The translations under genes were made by a program, and so were the position numbers. Below are positions 33,167 to 43,137 of a DNA stretch of 64,000 nucleotides, in pieces. Location of the stretch: positions 124,001-188,000 of the forward strand of contig NADL03000669.1 in NCBI GenBank assembly GCA_002205965.3, in the 5' to 3' direction. Position 1 is the first letter of the stretch. Each line of letters starts with the position of its first letter. The notes under the pieces were generated by a model. It had not been told where the DNA came from. It ran no database searches and saw only the letters and a list, made by a program, of their open reading frames with translations. The stretch is from Kappaphycus alvarezii (Eukaryota > Rhodophyta > Florideophyceae > Gigartinales > Solieriaceae).

Positions 33167-33661
33167 CTAGAGGTCACCAGTAGCTCGGCGAGCAGCAATA
33201 CGAGCCTCGCGTTCCTCGGCGACTTTTGCTCGCTCAGCCATGACTTGAGCGATTTGTTGTCTTTTAGTTTCCTTGGCGCTGCAGAAGAGGGGCGTGTAGA
33301 AAGAAAATGAAATTGATGGTGAGGACATAGATGTGGGGTATGGAACTGGAGGGAGGGAATGTAAATGGGATAATCTTGCGAGTGAAAGGCGAGATGACTT
33401 ACCCTTCGATTTGGCTACCGAGGTACGTACCGACGCCAAAGTAGACGAGGTGTTCCCAAGGTTCTTTTTCCGCGGACGCAAAGGGAGTTTCGAGTGGCTT
33501 GGAAATTTGAGTTAGCGATAGTTGGCGGCGGGTTTGCAGGTCAATGTGGGGTGGTTTGGAAAGGTGGAATACGTACGACGCATGAGCGGGAGCTTTCGGG
33601 TTGCGTTGGAAAATATTGCGACGCCGAAGCCGACAAAACCGTAGAACAGGGCGTGGCCCAT
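33167..33661 (-). CDS. Small three-exon protein with one membrane segment, unknown
   Basis: Exons on the minus strand are 33661-33577, 33497-33403 and 33278-33167. The product starts MGHALFYGFVGFGVAIFSNA (a hydrophobic segment). It continues PWEHLVYFGVGTYLGSQIEG and ends in a charged helix, KRQQIAQVMAERAKVAEERE. Introns are 79 and 124 nt. The second has good GTAAGT/CTGCAG signals and joins in frame. The first uses GTACGT and CCAAG and is one base out of frame, so its donor or a base in exon 1 is uncertain. About 97 residues, one N-terminal membrane span and a basic helical tail recall small accessory subunits of mitochondrial inner-membrane complexes, but I cannot name one. It shares an upstream region with the BAR gene (start 34270), with a GTACN run at 33913-33924. 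Confidence 0.6.
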
Positions 33662-34059
33662 TTTGGGAAGAGGAAGAGGTGGGAAGGGATGGAGGGTGAG
33701 GACCGGGGGTGATTGGGGGTCAAGTTGGTGGTTGAATGGTTGGGAGGGAGGGGGCGGGATCAATGTCGGTCGGTGAGGCATGTGGGAATGAGACCAGGCA
33801 TTGTTTGGGTGCGGGATCGGGATGGGCGAGAAATTTGGAATAGTTCAACTTTGTGGAAATATATTTTGAAAAAAATTGTAAAGTTTTCATGAAAAGTGGA
33901 AATATTAAATATGTACAGTACGGTCTGCGGGGATGCTTTTGTTCGGGTGCAGGGCGAAGGCAGAAAGCTGGTGATTTACGCAGTGCCCAACAAGAAAATT
34001 CAAGTGTCATTTGCTGATTGTGGCCTCGATGGTTAGGTCGATGGACACTTTTCAGCTGC

Positions 34060-34075
34060 AGTACTGTACTGTAGT
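34060..34075. promoter_or_regulatory. GTACN array in a divergent promoter
   Basis: AGTACTGTACTGTAGT lies about 195 bp upstream of the BAR gene. A second run, GTACAGTACGGT at 33913-33924, lies about 250 bp upstream of the minus-strand three-exon gene. Confidence 0.42.
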
Positions 34076-34269
34076 GTGTCAACTAGCCACTCTGCTGCTG
34101 TTTCGAAGGTCGTATGACACCAGCCACAAGTGGAACGTATCCAACGACTGTTACACGAGTGCTACGATACCCGCGCCCTATCACTCGGTTCTAGACCGCG
34201 TACCAGTCTGGCTTCTATTCGCCTTTTTTAACACCACCGCACGCAACGCCAACCACCCACGCACAAATC

Positions 34270-35496
34270 ATGGAGGACGAACGGAAAGGAAAACCAAGCA
34301 TGATGATCGGCGGCATGTATGCCAAAGCCAAGCAGCGCGTGCTTAACAGAATCGGCAAGCGAACAAGTACGTTCATCTTTTCCACCTCCACCCCGCCGTC
34401 TCAGCCTTGTTCATGTCTACATTCAAAACCGTTCTGAGCTTTGCACTTGATTTCACTAACCTCCATCTTCATTCCTGTCATTTTACTGCAGCCCTGACCC
34501 GAAATCCACGCGTCGACTTTATCTCAAAACGTGTCGAGGAAATAAAGGCAAAGAAGGCCCGCGTCACTCACCTTTCAAATGCCGCCCGTCATCACATGAA
34601 GCAAGCTGTCAAGAGTCTTACTGACCTTGATCGTATGATGCTTGATGCCTTTCGGGATGAGCTTGGTGAGCGTAAATGGAATGAGGAGAAGGGTACCTAT
34701 TCTCGCGTTCTTCACACAGAGGAAAAACGTCTCGTTGCAGATATGGAGCGTGTGTTTTCTAGGTGTCGTGAGACTTTGGACAAGGTCGTGGATACCTATG
34801 TTGAACATCTGGATGATACCGCTGCAAAGCCCTTGACTTACAATACCCCGGACGAGTCTTCCAAATTGTCCAATGTCATGCAAACAAAGGAGGAATACAA
34901 ACAAGTACGAACCACATACTCAGATGCCATGATCGACCTTGACGCAGAGTTGGGCACAGGCGGCAATGCAAGTTCCGCCTCTCAACAAAAGGTCGACGAC
35001 GCGAAAAAGGCCTACGATGAAATGTCAGAGCGCTTGTGCGAAGATGCCCTAAAGTATGAACGCGTGTATCGCGAGGAGCTGGCGCAACGCGTGTCTGCAC
35101 ATTTCATGGCCGAACAGCATTTGCTTCGCGGTGTATCGTCCGCTATGAAGGATTTTATGCCGTATACAAGAAGGCCTCACCTTGGATTGGGAGGAACTGC
35201 GTAATACGAGACGCGCGAACCTCACCGCCGCAAAGGCGGCTAGAGATATGGACGATGAGGAGATTGAATTGTCGGAACGGTTGGATAATTTGCCGATTGG
35301 GACTGAACAGGGGAACAGGGATGGTGTGCGGGCGAATAAGAGCTCGGGTTCCAACCCGTTTGCGGGTATTGCTAGCGATATCTCGGCAACTGCTAGCGCA
35401 GCGGGCAGTGCCATTGCTACTGCTGGCAAGTCGACTAGCAGGAGTGTCGCGGGGTTTGTGGCTAATTACTCTGCAAAACCCTCGTCGAAGAGCTAG
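34270..35496 (+). CDS. BAR-domain protein
   Basis: Two exons, 34270-34366 and 34492-35496, are separated by a 125-nt intron with GTACGT and TACTGCAG borders. The splice joins in phase 1 to give GKRTTLTRNPRVDF. The protein starts with an amphipathic N-terminal stretch (MYAKAKQRVLNRIGKRT), typical of N-BAR helix 0. Long helices follow: ISKRVEEIKAKKARVTHLSN, VFSRCRETLDKVVDTYVEHL and ALKYERVYREELAQRVSAHF. BAR dimers bind and bend membranes in endocytosis or vesicle traffic. The C-terminus is a low-complexity Ala/Ser/Gly tail (SDISATASAAGSAIATAGKS). The frame changes near 35155-35185; adding one T to TTTATG and one C to CACCTT gives a smooth KDFYAVYKKASPLDWEEL. This is again a homopolymer-type error. 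There is no SH3 domain, unlike endophilin. It is head-to-head with the three-exon gene. Confidence 0.75.
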
Positions 35497-36608
35497 TCGG
35501 AGGGGGTGCGTGGAGTGTGTTGTGGGGTGAGGCAGGCCTAGGATGTGCAAGCTAGAGTCGCAAGTGAGAATGTAGTGTACTGCTACCATTGTGAAAGACA
35601 TTTAACATCCAATTAACATTGCTCGTCGTATGGGCGGACAATCTTTTTTCGTATTCCGGTGCTTTGTTGCAGCCTAGTCTCAGCTGATTAGCGGTGAGAC
35701 GTCCGCCATAGAAGAACAGCGTTCTTTAACTTGCCAGGAGTGTTGTTTTGATGCCATTCAAATATCGTTTGAAACCAGTTCGGTACCCGTTCTGTACTTT
35801 AACCGTTTTCAAAGTCTCATAACCGGGTTCAGGACTGCAGTCTAGTCAGTTCTAACGTCGCAATCCACGCAGAGTTGTAAACCGAAGGAACAAGATAGGT
35901 AGCTTAGAGGTTTGGGGCTGTTCTCATTGGCTTTCATTGACAGCCAACAAACCGGTGGTAAAGTGTCGAAACACAGCGTGGATGACACTCACAACGGCCT
36001 ATGAACGCTGCGCACCGATGAATCTTTCGCACTTATGCAAAGTCTGGACATTGGAATTATAATTCTTCACTGGATCTGAGGTAGTGGTATAATATTCTTA
36101 CCGGACAAGCTGCGAGCGCATCCTTGGACAGTAAAATATTTGCTTTGTATCTCACCATGGATCAACGACAAGTGAGCAATAAATACGTGTTTGAACATTC
36201 ATCTCCGCAATGTGTCGAGGACAAATGACGTCTTGCTGTTGTTTGGCTCTCGTCACAAGCAGTTATATGAAAGGTGCGGCGGAAGTCGTACAGGTAGAAT
36301 CTTGTGCGACCTAGATTGCCCTGCGGCTTCCTAGTAACACTGCTGGCTTGTTAAGACTTTGGGCCGTTAAGTGTACAGTACAGTACAGTACTGTAGTTGT
36401 GTGACCGAACGGAATGACGATTCCGGCAAATAGACCTACTGCAAAATCCTATGACTACCTTACACTGTGATTGGCTGGGAAGTTGCTGCACATTGATTGC
36501 TAACCTTTGCAGCAACTGCATTGAGTTGGACGGCACTTCACCTGCCGCTTGCCGGCCACTCGAATCGCTCGCAGATCAAACAAGGTACCATTCGATTAGC
36601 GGATCAAG
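35497..36608. other. Intergenic region, no gene recognised
   Basis: No convincing open frame. It is mixed-composition DNA ending in the GTACN array upstream of the YqgF-like gene. Confidence 0.45.
36373..36396. promoter_or_regulatory. GTACN pentamer array upstream of YqgF-like gene
   Basis: The units GTACA, GTACA, GTACA, GTACT, GTAG follow each other without a gap, about 210 bp upstream of the ATG at 36609. Confidence 0.47.
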
Positions 36609-37261
36609 ATGAACTCTGGCGCCCGTCCATTAGCTCTTCGCTTATTCGACTTGACCAAAGGCGGTCGCAATTCACCTCACATACTCCCCTTTAAGAAAGC
36701 CTTGTCCGAATTTCCGGGTCCCATTCTTGGGCTTGACGTGGGCATCCGCCACATCGGAGTTTCCCTCTCTGACTCCCATCGTCTCGTTTCCTTTTCTCAG
36801 TGTGGATTTCAGAGGGCGACCATCCGGCAGGACATCGCCACCATTCGTAACGTTATCAAACATACTCCAGTTCATGCCGCAATTGTGGGGATGCCTGGCG
36901 AGCAACCGGCCCCGATAATGGACAAATTACAGCAGTTTATTCGTGTGTATGTCCAGGGGATTTTACCGGAGTGCGGTGTTGGGTTGGTAGGATTCTGGGA
37001 CGAAACTTATTCCACAAGGATTGCAAAGGAGGCGTTCATGAGACGTACACGGAAGCGATTAAGAAATCGTCTACATTATAGAAAACGAGCTGTTGATGCT
37101 GTATGTTGTTTCCGTTACATTGTTCACTCAGAGTTAAGTAGAAGAGTTGAATCTGACTGATATGTGTGCTTGCCTGTATCGCTAATTGCATTCGGGATGA
37201 GTAGGGGGCTGCTGCAATTATTTTGCAAGACGCCCTAGATGCGCTTAAGGAAGTTTCCTAG
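36609..37261 (+). CDS. YqgF/RuvX-like RNase H-fold nuclease
   Basis: The family includes bacterial RuvX/YqgF, a putative Holliday-junction resolvase also linked to 16S pre-rRNA 5' processing. Visible motifs are GPILGLDVGIRHIGVSLSDS (first Asp), VHAAIVGMPGE, VGLVGFWDETYSTRIAKEAF (second acidic pair) and RKRAVDA (third Asp) running into AAAIILQDALDAL. I split the gene into 36609-37100 and 37205-37261. The 104-nt intron has GTATGT and GAGTAG borders and falls in phase 0 right after the last catalytic Asp. Without splicing the C-terminal AAAIILQ motif is lost, so the intron is well supported. The product has 182 residues. The N-terminal 35 residues (MNSGARPLALRLFDLTKGGR onward) are basic and precede the domain, so targeting to plastid or mitochondrion is likely. 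Homologues in algae are usually organellar. Confidence 0.82.
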
Positions 37262-38722
37262 TTCCGTCGCAACTCGTCCCTTTGTACTGTTGGCTCTTTG
37301 TCCTCGCAGACGCGCCTTTGAGGTTCGACGACATCTGTGAATCAGATAGGAGGCGCAAGACATGGCACTGGGACGCCCCAGGCCCATGTTCTACTCAGTA
37401 TATTCGATCTTGATGCTTGGCATGATGACATGTGCAGAGACCGAATTGCCAGCGGTCTGACAACTAGCGCTGGTGAAGTGTGTCTAGTCACAGTCAATCG
37501 CAAATCACACATCCGGACACACTTTGAAATTATCGCGTACGGGCACCCCTACGAAAATTCAACGACTTTGTTCCAGATGGCTTAGCAATTGCCCTTGATG
37601 AAAACGGTGAGAATCAGGCATACCAATGGTCGCAAATTTGAGTGCCTTCTTTCCAGGTTACTTGTGATCGTTCCTGGTAGTGATCCTTGGGCATCATCGC
37701 AAGCGGCTCAACTGGGGTCCAAGGGAATCTACAGCAAGCAAGGGTGAAATACAACATCACCCCTCACCGTAATGAAATATGAACCTCCGAATATGCAGTA
37801 CTAACTGCATTGACAAGTGACCACTGTAATAGTTTCAAAGCTGCCAAAATGATTTCCAATTAGAGCTTTGGGTCCTTAAAAAGGACGGCCTTCTATGCAC
37901 TAGCGTGGCAACCAAGAAGTGAATATCGTTAAATGTGGAGCAAATATCTATTTTTTGTCTGCGCAAGGGCCCTTGAGTGCCTTGGAAGACATATTGCTTT
38001 GGTATCTTGGGCCCTGGAGCGGACTTTTTGGAATGCCAATATGCCTGGGCTCGACACGACACACATCAACATCAAGGTAGGCTCATCTCACTTTATGTTC
38101 AGGCCAGGTCTCGGTTGCCCTGCTTTTTTATCAACACCTTGGTAGGCCCTAAACAGTTGCTGTAGGGACCCTGGAGGGTGGATTTGTCTGTGTTTTGTAC
38201 AGAAGTCGTAGTTTCCAGCATTTGGTATGACGAATACGTGGCCCATCATGTTGTGGTGCTGACATCAGTGTCCATCCGTGTGAGCGGTGTCCCAAAAAAA
38301 CGGGTACACTCTCCACAAACGACGCGCAGTAAAAACCATCCATTCACACGGTCAAAACAATTTCAGTTGTTTCCTGGTGAAGCGATGCCCCACGAGGGAG
38401 TGGACTAAGAGCTGTACCGCGCAGTTCTCACTTGGGCCATTAATACCCCCGTGTGCCGCAACCACACTATATCTCTCAGGATTGTTTGGAAGAGAAGGCG
38501 TCGGATTTTTTTCCAACTTGCAGAGATCAACAAAGCTTGAGAGTGTGCGCTCAATGCCAAGATCGAGGGACGGAAAGAGTACGCTTCACCAGATTCAAGC
38601 AAAGGACACAATTTCTGTTCAGTGACCGTTCCGCCGCGCACCATCAACGTAATCAGCGGGTTTGGAGAGCAGTTGAGGCTACCGATAAGACAGATCACCG
38701 CCAGTATCTAAACGATCGTCGC
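37262..38722. other. Intergenic region, no gene recognised
   Basis: No frame on either strand resembles a known protein. It contains the hairpin core at 37794-37811. Confidence 0.4.
37794..37811. repeat. Hairpin core related to the one at 18809-18849
   Basis: ATGCAGTACTAACTGCAT has 7-bp perfect arms around ACTA. It differs from the 18809-18849 core only by one base in the loop (AACTA there). It is followed by TGACAAG, comparable to the TCTTGTC flank of the longer hairpin. Confidence 0.7.
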
Positions 38723-39480
38723 TGATCGCGAAACAAGGGGTTTGTAACAAGCAGTATCCGAAATGGGGTGTTGGTCTCGAAGAGCAAGCGCAAAGGGCAG
38801 GAATGGATCCAGGATGAGCTCACGATGGAGTGTTTCAGAGACAAAAGAGCTTTCTCCGAGTCGTTCGATAGGGTCCATGTCACCTCTAGGTTCAACGATC
38901 ACACGTACATCTGACAGTGGCAGTCCATTGAAACGAATGCCAGACCGTTTTCCCCCCGGAGCTTTTTCGATGAGTAGCTCTGCAACGGATGAATACGAGA
39001 GAGTCGCAACCAGAGACAAAGGCGCAAGAATCCTCTGCTGTTAAAGACAAGGTAAACAAATATGATCAGCTTGAGGCGAAGTCCAAGGAGAAGCCGGAGT
39101 TGATCGAGGTAAGAAAAGGAGCATTGTCAAGACAGAGCACAATATATGGACGGGTGCAAAGCTTTGAAATGCAGCAAGGCAGCAAAAGAAAGAAGAATCA
39201 ATGCTTTGGGGACCTCCTCTAGAACAGCTCGACAGAGGAGAGAGACGAGCGACCCGAAAAGGTTTAGCAAAAGTGGCATGGGCAACGTGCCGGAGTTCTC
39301 ATTGTGAAACGGAGGATGGACCCAACAAAGGAGCGGATCGAAAAATCCAAAACGGTTGGGTCCAATCGGAAAGTCTCTGAAACGCAAGTCCTCAAGCGCT
39401 ATACACCCATGACAGATGCAAACCTGACGTCCTCGGCTGCGATCACATGTACCACCACAGATACTCAATCCTTTCTGATC
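38723..39480 (+). other. Possible broken or mis-sequenced coding region, unknown
   Basis: Several stretches on the plus strand have the hydrophilic, charge-rich look of real protein: GFVTSSIRNGVLVSKSKRKG near 38740, SSAVKDKVNKYDQLEAKSKE near 39030 and RINALGTSSRTARQRRETSD near 39200. They lie in different frames. Competing frames exist on the minus strand, including a Cys-rich one near 39400-39468. They could be the 5' part of the HORMA-like gene or a separate gene. I cannot choose between strands with confidence. Confidence 0.25.
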
Positions 39481-39556
39481 CCTTTCCTCAAACGAGAAAG
39501 CAAGAGAGACGTTCTAATTATCGGCGCCCCTTTCACCTCCTCCTGCTTGCCTCAAC

Positions 39557-40141
39557 ATGACAAACGCTGCGACACAATCATCAATCGCATCCAAAGCAGC
39601 AACGAAGCAGACGCATGACACACGCGTTTTGTGTTCATTCTTGACGGCTTGGATTTGTCAAATCACATCGAGGCGAAAATTGCTACCATTCTCTGCGTTT
39701 CGCAATGTGAACTTCAACGGAAGCACGGTGTCTGCTCTTCGTCGCCCGGGCGACGGTTGCATTAATCTGAATCATCGCGGTCTTTACCATTGGTTACGTA
39801 ATGATATACCGAGAGTGGTGCAACTGCACGACCGGCAAAAAGAAGCGATGATAATGAATTTAGTGGTAAAGAAAGAGGGACATGTTGTAGAAGTTTATGA
39901 GATGAGATGTGTTGAAGGTGGAAAGGGGGATATGGAGAGTTTGAAAGGGGGAGTTACTTGTGTGCTGAGAGCGACGGATGTGTTTCTCATGACGATGGAA
40001 GAGCTGATAGAAGAGTTTATAATGGAGGTTGGGATGGGGGAGGTCAACATGCAGGATACTATGCGTCGTGTTGGGCTCGGATGCGTGAGAATGGAGGGAT
40101 GGGATATCCAATGCTCGCTATGGATGATTGAGCGTTCGTGA
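39557..40141 (+). CDS. HORMA-domain-like protein
   Basis: An ATG-initiated frame of 194 residues. The central part FLTAWICQITSRRKLLPFSA, then GLYHWLRNDIPRVVQLHDRQ and MNLVVKKEGHVVEVYEMRCV, follows the order of a HORMA domain of the HORMAD/Hop1 type. That order is an N-terminal helix with a leucine-rich kink, a basic W-L helix and a strand ending in VEVYE. HORMA proteins (Hop1, Mad2, Rev7) act in meiotic axis formation, the spindle checkpoint or translesion synthesis. The safety-belt C-terminal part is not clear and the end at 40141 may reflect a frame loss. The assignment is by overall pattern, with no catalytic motif to confirm it. Confidence 0.4.
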   Translation: MTNAATQSSIASKAATKQTHDTRVLCSFLTAWICQITSRRKLLPFSAFRNVNFNGSTVSALRRPGDGCINLNHRGLYHWLRNDIPRVVQLHDRQKEAMIMNLVVKKEGHVVEVYEMRCVEGGKGDMESLKGGVTCVLRATDVFLMTMEELIEEFIMEVGMGEVNMQDTMRRVGLGCVRMEGWDIQCSLWMIERS

Positions 40142-40186
40142 GACGGAGCAGCTCTAGTAACCGGCACCAGTGCTGTTTTGGGCGGC

Positions 40187-40204
40187 AGTACAGTACCGTA
40201 CAGA
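40187..40204. repeat. GTACN pentamer array
   Basis: AGTACAGTACCGTACAGA lies 46 bp after the HORMA-like stop. Unlike most other arrays it has no recognised gene downstream; the next feature is a Tc1 remnant 460 bp away. Confidence 0.4.
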
Positions 40205-40660
40205 GTGGCTATTTCGTACGTAGTAAGAGTTTCTGTTGGACTTGTTGCACGTGGCATGGATTCTCGTAACATACTGTACGTAGTGAAGAATAAACGAACA
40301 CTTTGCACCAGAGAAGCGACAGGGACTTTCTTTAATCCGCATATTTAGTGCGCGAAATTAAAAATAGTACCACCCTCATAAAAAATCCGTTCGAGGACAA
40401 AGACATGACCGTTCTCGCTAATCCGCACTTTCCGTGAGCCGCAATATCGAGCCATTTAAAGTGTATAAAGAGCTAAAGTAGTTGGCTTACGGAGTTAGCT
40501 GTTACAGATAACAGTAAAATTACAGGGACGAAATTAAAATAGCACCAGTACTTTTCGACAGCCTTTATGTACAATGCAAAGTCCTCAAAGATATATAGGC
40601 GATCTGAACTATTATAGAGTCAACAATAGGCTCAGCTACAGCAACTAAGACACAATAAAA

Positions 40661-41480
40661 ATGTGTAATGGGAGGCAGTTGATGGACAAAGAAAAAGGTG
40701 CAATTGTTGCCTTAAAGGGAGAAGGACTGAGCAACCGAGGTATCAGTAAGCGGACTAAAAGAGACAAAAATGTCATCTCAAGGGTTTTGAAGGATCAGGA
40801 GGGGTATGAAAACAACTACAGTACAAGAAACAATCAGAAAAAATTACTCCCGCTGTGACACGAGTTTTAGTAAGGTCGGCGTCAAATAAGGGAGCATCGG
40901 CTTTTCAGTTAAAAGGAGACCTCAATTTGCCATTCGAACATCGCCACATGCACCAGATAATTTCTCATCTGAGCACTTAGTCTTTTGCAAAGGCATGAAA
41001 GCGCCTCCACTGACTACCGATCATAAAAAGCTCTGAAAGAGTGGGCAAGAGATAACCATAACAAATACTCTCAACAATGGGGTCGTGTTATGCGGTCTGA
41101 CGAAAGTAAGTTTAACTTAGACGGACTAGATGGATTCAGACATTATTGGCATGACCTAAGGAAATCTGAAGTCGTTTTCTAAGAGTAGGGTTGGAGGTGC
41201 GGAAGTGATGGTGTAAAGCTGCTCTTCTGAGTACGGGGTTTCAGACTAGGCAATTCTACAAGGGAATCAAGATTCTATCAAGTATTGCAGTACTCTAGAG
41301 AATAATATGCTGCTCTATACCGATGAACGCATGCCTCTTCGCTGGACTTTTATGCAGATAATGCATCAATTCAAACATCACATGTGTTGCGGGAAATGGA
41401 TACAACATAATTTGTACAAGAATGTAGTCAACCAGAGCCTTGGATTCATAAGGGAAGGTTCGCTGGGTATTTAATGGCAT
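40661..41480 (+). pseudogene. Tc1-like transposase remnant, second copy
   Basis: The ATG at 40661 opens the helix-turn-helix part: MDKEKGAIVALKGEGLSNRG, then ISRVLKDQEGYENNYSTRNN. Further on, in other frames, KYSQQWGRVMRSDESKFNLD holds the first catalytic Asp and LDGFRHYWHDLRKSE follows. RWTFMQIMH near 41340 marks the second-Asp region of Tc1 (WTFQQDNA). Nothing recognisable of the third catalytic residue remains. Several frameshifts and stops make it dead. It is clearly older or more worn than the copy at 20524-21743, and no TIRs were found. Confidence 0.78.
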
Positions 41481-41782
41481 AACTGTAGTTACGGTGTATT
41501 ACTTTCCTTTTCCTTTTTTTATCAATTACTCAGTTAATTAATCAAAATACCTAAAAAAGTCTGGTAGGCCGAGATTAGTAAGAGTTAATACTTCGGGACC
41601 CCTCCCTGAACCAAATCACTGCGGTGGTTTCGACTCGGGAGTTGTTGGCAGAGGTCTTTCTTTGAGGCTACTTATTCAACACACTCGCACGTGAGCTGAT
41701 TTTTTCAGGAGGTAAGATCAGATGGGTTAAATAATCAGAGCACCGCGTTCTTTGTTTAGACCCGGCCTTATGGGTCTCAAAT

Positions 41783-42088
41783 TCATCCTTGCTCGGCATA
41801 TGGAGAGTTAAAAAACTTGCAATAGTGGGAAGGTGCCTTTCTCTTGCGTTTAAGTTTCTTCCTGTACTTTTCCTGACTAACTTTTGGCGCAGTCATACAT
41901 GTACGTCTTATTTCGGCTATAGTAGCGGTTAGGGACGGTTCAGCGGTTATTTTTGCGTTGCGGGTCTTTCCATCCCTTGCCAATTGCAGCGTTACTTTCA
42001 TTAGATTCCTGGAGACCTCAGCTTGCTGTCTTTGAAGGGGGATCGCTCCGGGAACGAAAAGTTCCGTTGTAGATACCTTTCTGGGCAC
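41783..42088 (-). CDS. Hypothetical basic protein, weak
   Basis: An open frame of about 100 residues with no ATG at its start. It has a basic C-terminus (KYRKKLKRKRKAPSHYCK) and a plausible amphipathic part (EVSRNLMKVTLQLARDGKTR). It may be a fragment of a transposon protein. No family recognised. Confidence 0.2.
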   Translation of the reverse strand: MPRKVSTTELFVPGAIPLQRQQAEVSRNLMKVTLQLARDGKTRNAKITAEPSLTATIAEIRRTCMTAPKVSQEKYRKKLKRKRKAPSHYCKFFNSPYAEQG

Positions 42089-42651
42089 CGTGGCAACGTG
42101 ATGTCGATCATTCGTGAGAGTGTGATAGCCAGTGCTTCCCTAATTGCTGTACTATTATCCTTCCCGCAGGAACCACAATGCGGTTTTTAGGATCACCCTG
42201 ATTCCGTTTGTCCGCTGTTGCTTCGTCCCATTCCTCCGATACCTCCCCATTATCCTCTTCGCTGGCCTCTTCAGCCTTGTTGTCGATTCACTTGGTCATT
42301 AGGTACTCCACCGGACCGGACTCGACTGACTCTGTCCCTTCCTCCTTTTATGGATGCCCTTTGTGGTGTCATACCTGCTCTGTTGAATGAGGTAGTCAAT
42401 AAGACATTTATATCGTACTGTACAGCACGACGTTTTAAACTACTGTACAGCACATTTATCGCCATTAAATTCAGCATATTTTGCTTAGTGCCTTTAGAAG
42501 CTGTCCTTAAAATATCAGCTGGTTCTCCATTAATTTACGCAATACACCGCCTTCACAAGATCCAAGGGGTTTTGACCGCTATCTTCAAAGACACTGAAAA
42601 TGAAAACAAGGCTAGAGTCTCAAGCGGTTTCAATTACTCGACTGAATTATT

Positions 42652-43137
42652 TCATGTTTTGAAGTAAACGTTAGCGGTGTTCAGCGTTGAGTGCAAATAG
42701 GAACTATTCGTAAGAGAGTCGCCATAGTATTCGTCTACAGATACGACAGTCACAGGTTCAGAGCAAAACGGAGAACAGTTATTCATATAGGATGGAGGGG
42801 AAGCGATCGACAAAGCTGGAGTTGATCGGCGGTCTTTGTAAAGGTGGTAGTAGGGGTGATCTTTATTACAACAGCCGTGAAGAGGTGATTCTTGAACGAG
42901 GTAGACTTGTAGTACGTCTAGGGGAGGTGAGAGTCTTGCGGGGGGCGTTGCAAGCACTAGTTGGGGAGCCAATGAGGGCCGAGCGGGGCTTGTCGAAAGA
43001 TTCAGGGGGCTTCCAATTAGTCGGAGGCCCTGAGGCGAGGATGGTAAGGATTTTTTCAGGCGAAGAAGTCGGCTGAGTGAGCCTATAATGGCGTGGATTG
43101 AGTGGTCGCTATCGTGTTGGAAAGCATTGAGAGACAT
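42652..43137 (-). CDS. Hypothetical protein, weak
   Basis: A 161-residue ATG frame, rich in Ser, Pro and Leu. A competing open frame lies on the other strand at 42792-43076 (MEGKRSTKLELIGGLCKGGS). Both lie in a GC-richer patch within otherwise AT-rich DNA. Which, if either, is real cannot be decided by eye. A pair of GTACN-like runs lies nearby at 42416-42427 and 42443-42452. Confidence 0.22.
   Translation of the reverse strand: MSLNAFQHDSDHSIHAIIGSLSRLLRLKKSLPSSPQGLRLIGSPLNLSTSPARPSLAPQLVLATPPARLSPPLDVLQVYLVQESPLHGCCNKDHPYYHLYKDRRSTPALSIASPPSYMNNCSPFCSEPVTVVSVDEYYGDSLTNSSYLHSTLNTANVYFKT

Noticed and set aside
35760-35860. CCAGTTCGGTACCCG-type sequence suspected as a repeat shared with 12483, 17450 and 20490
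   Set aside because: Only short GC-rich words are shared; by eye the flanks do not align.
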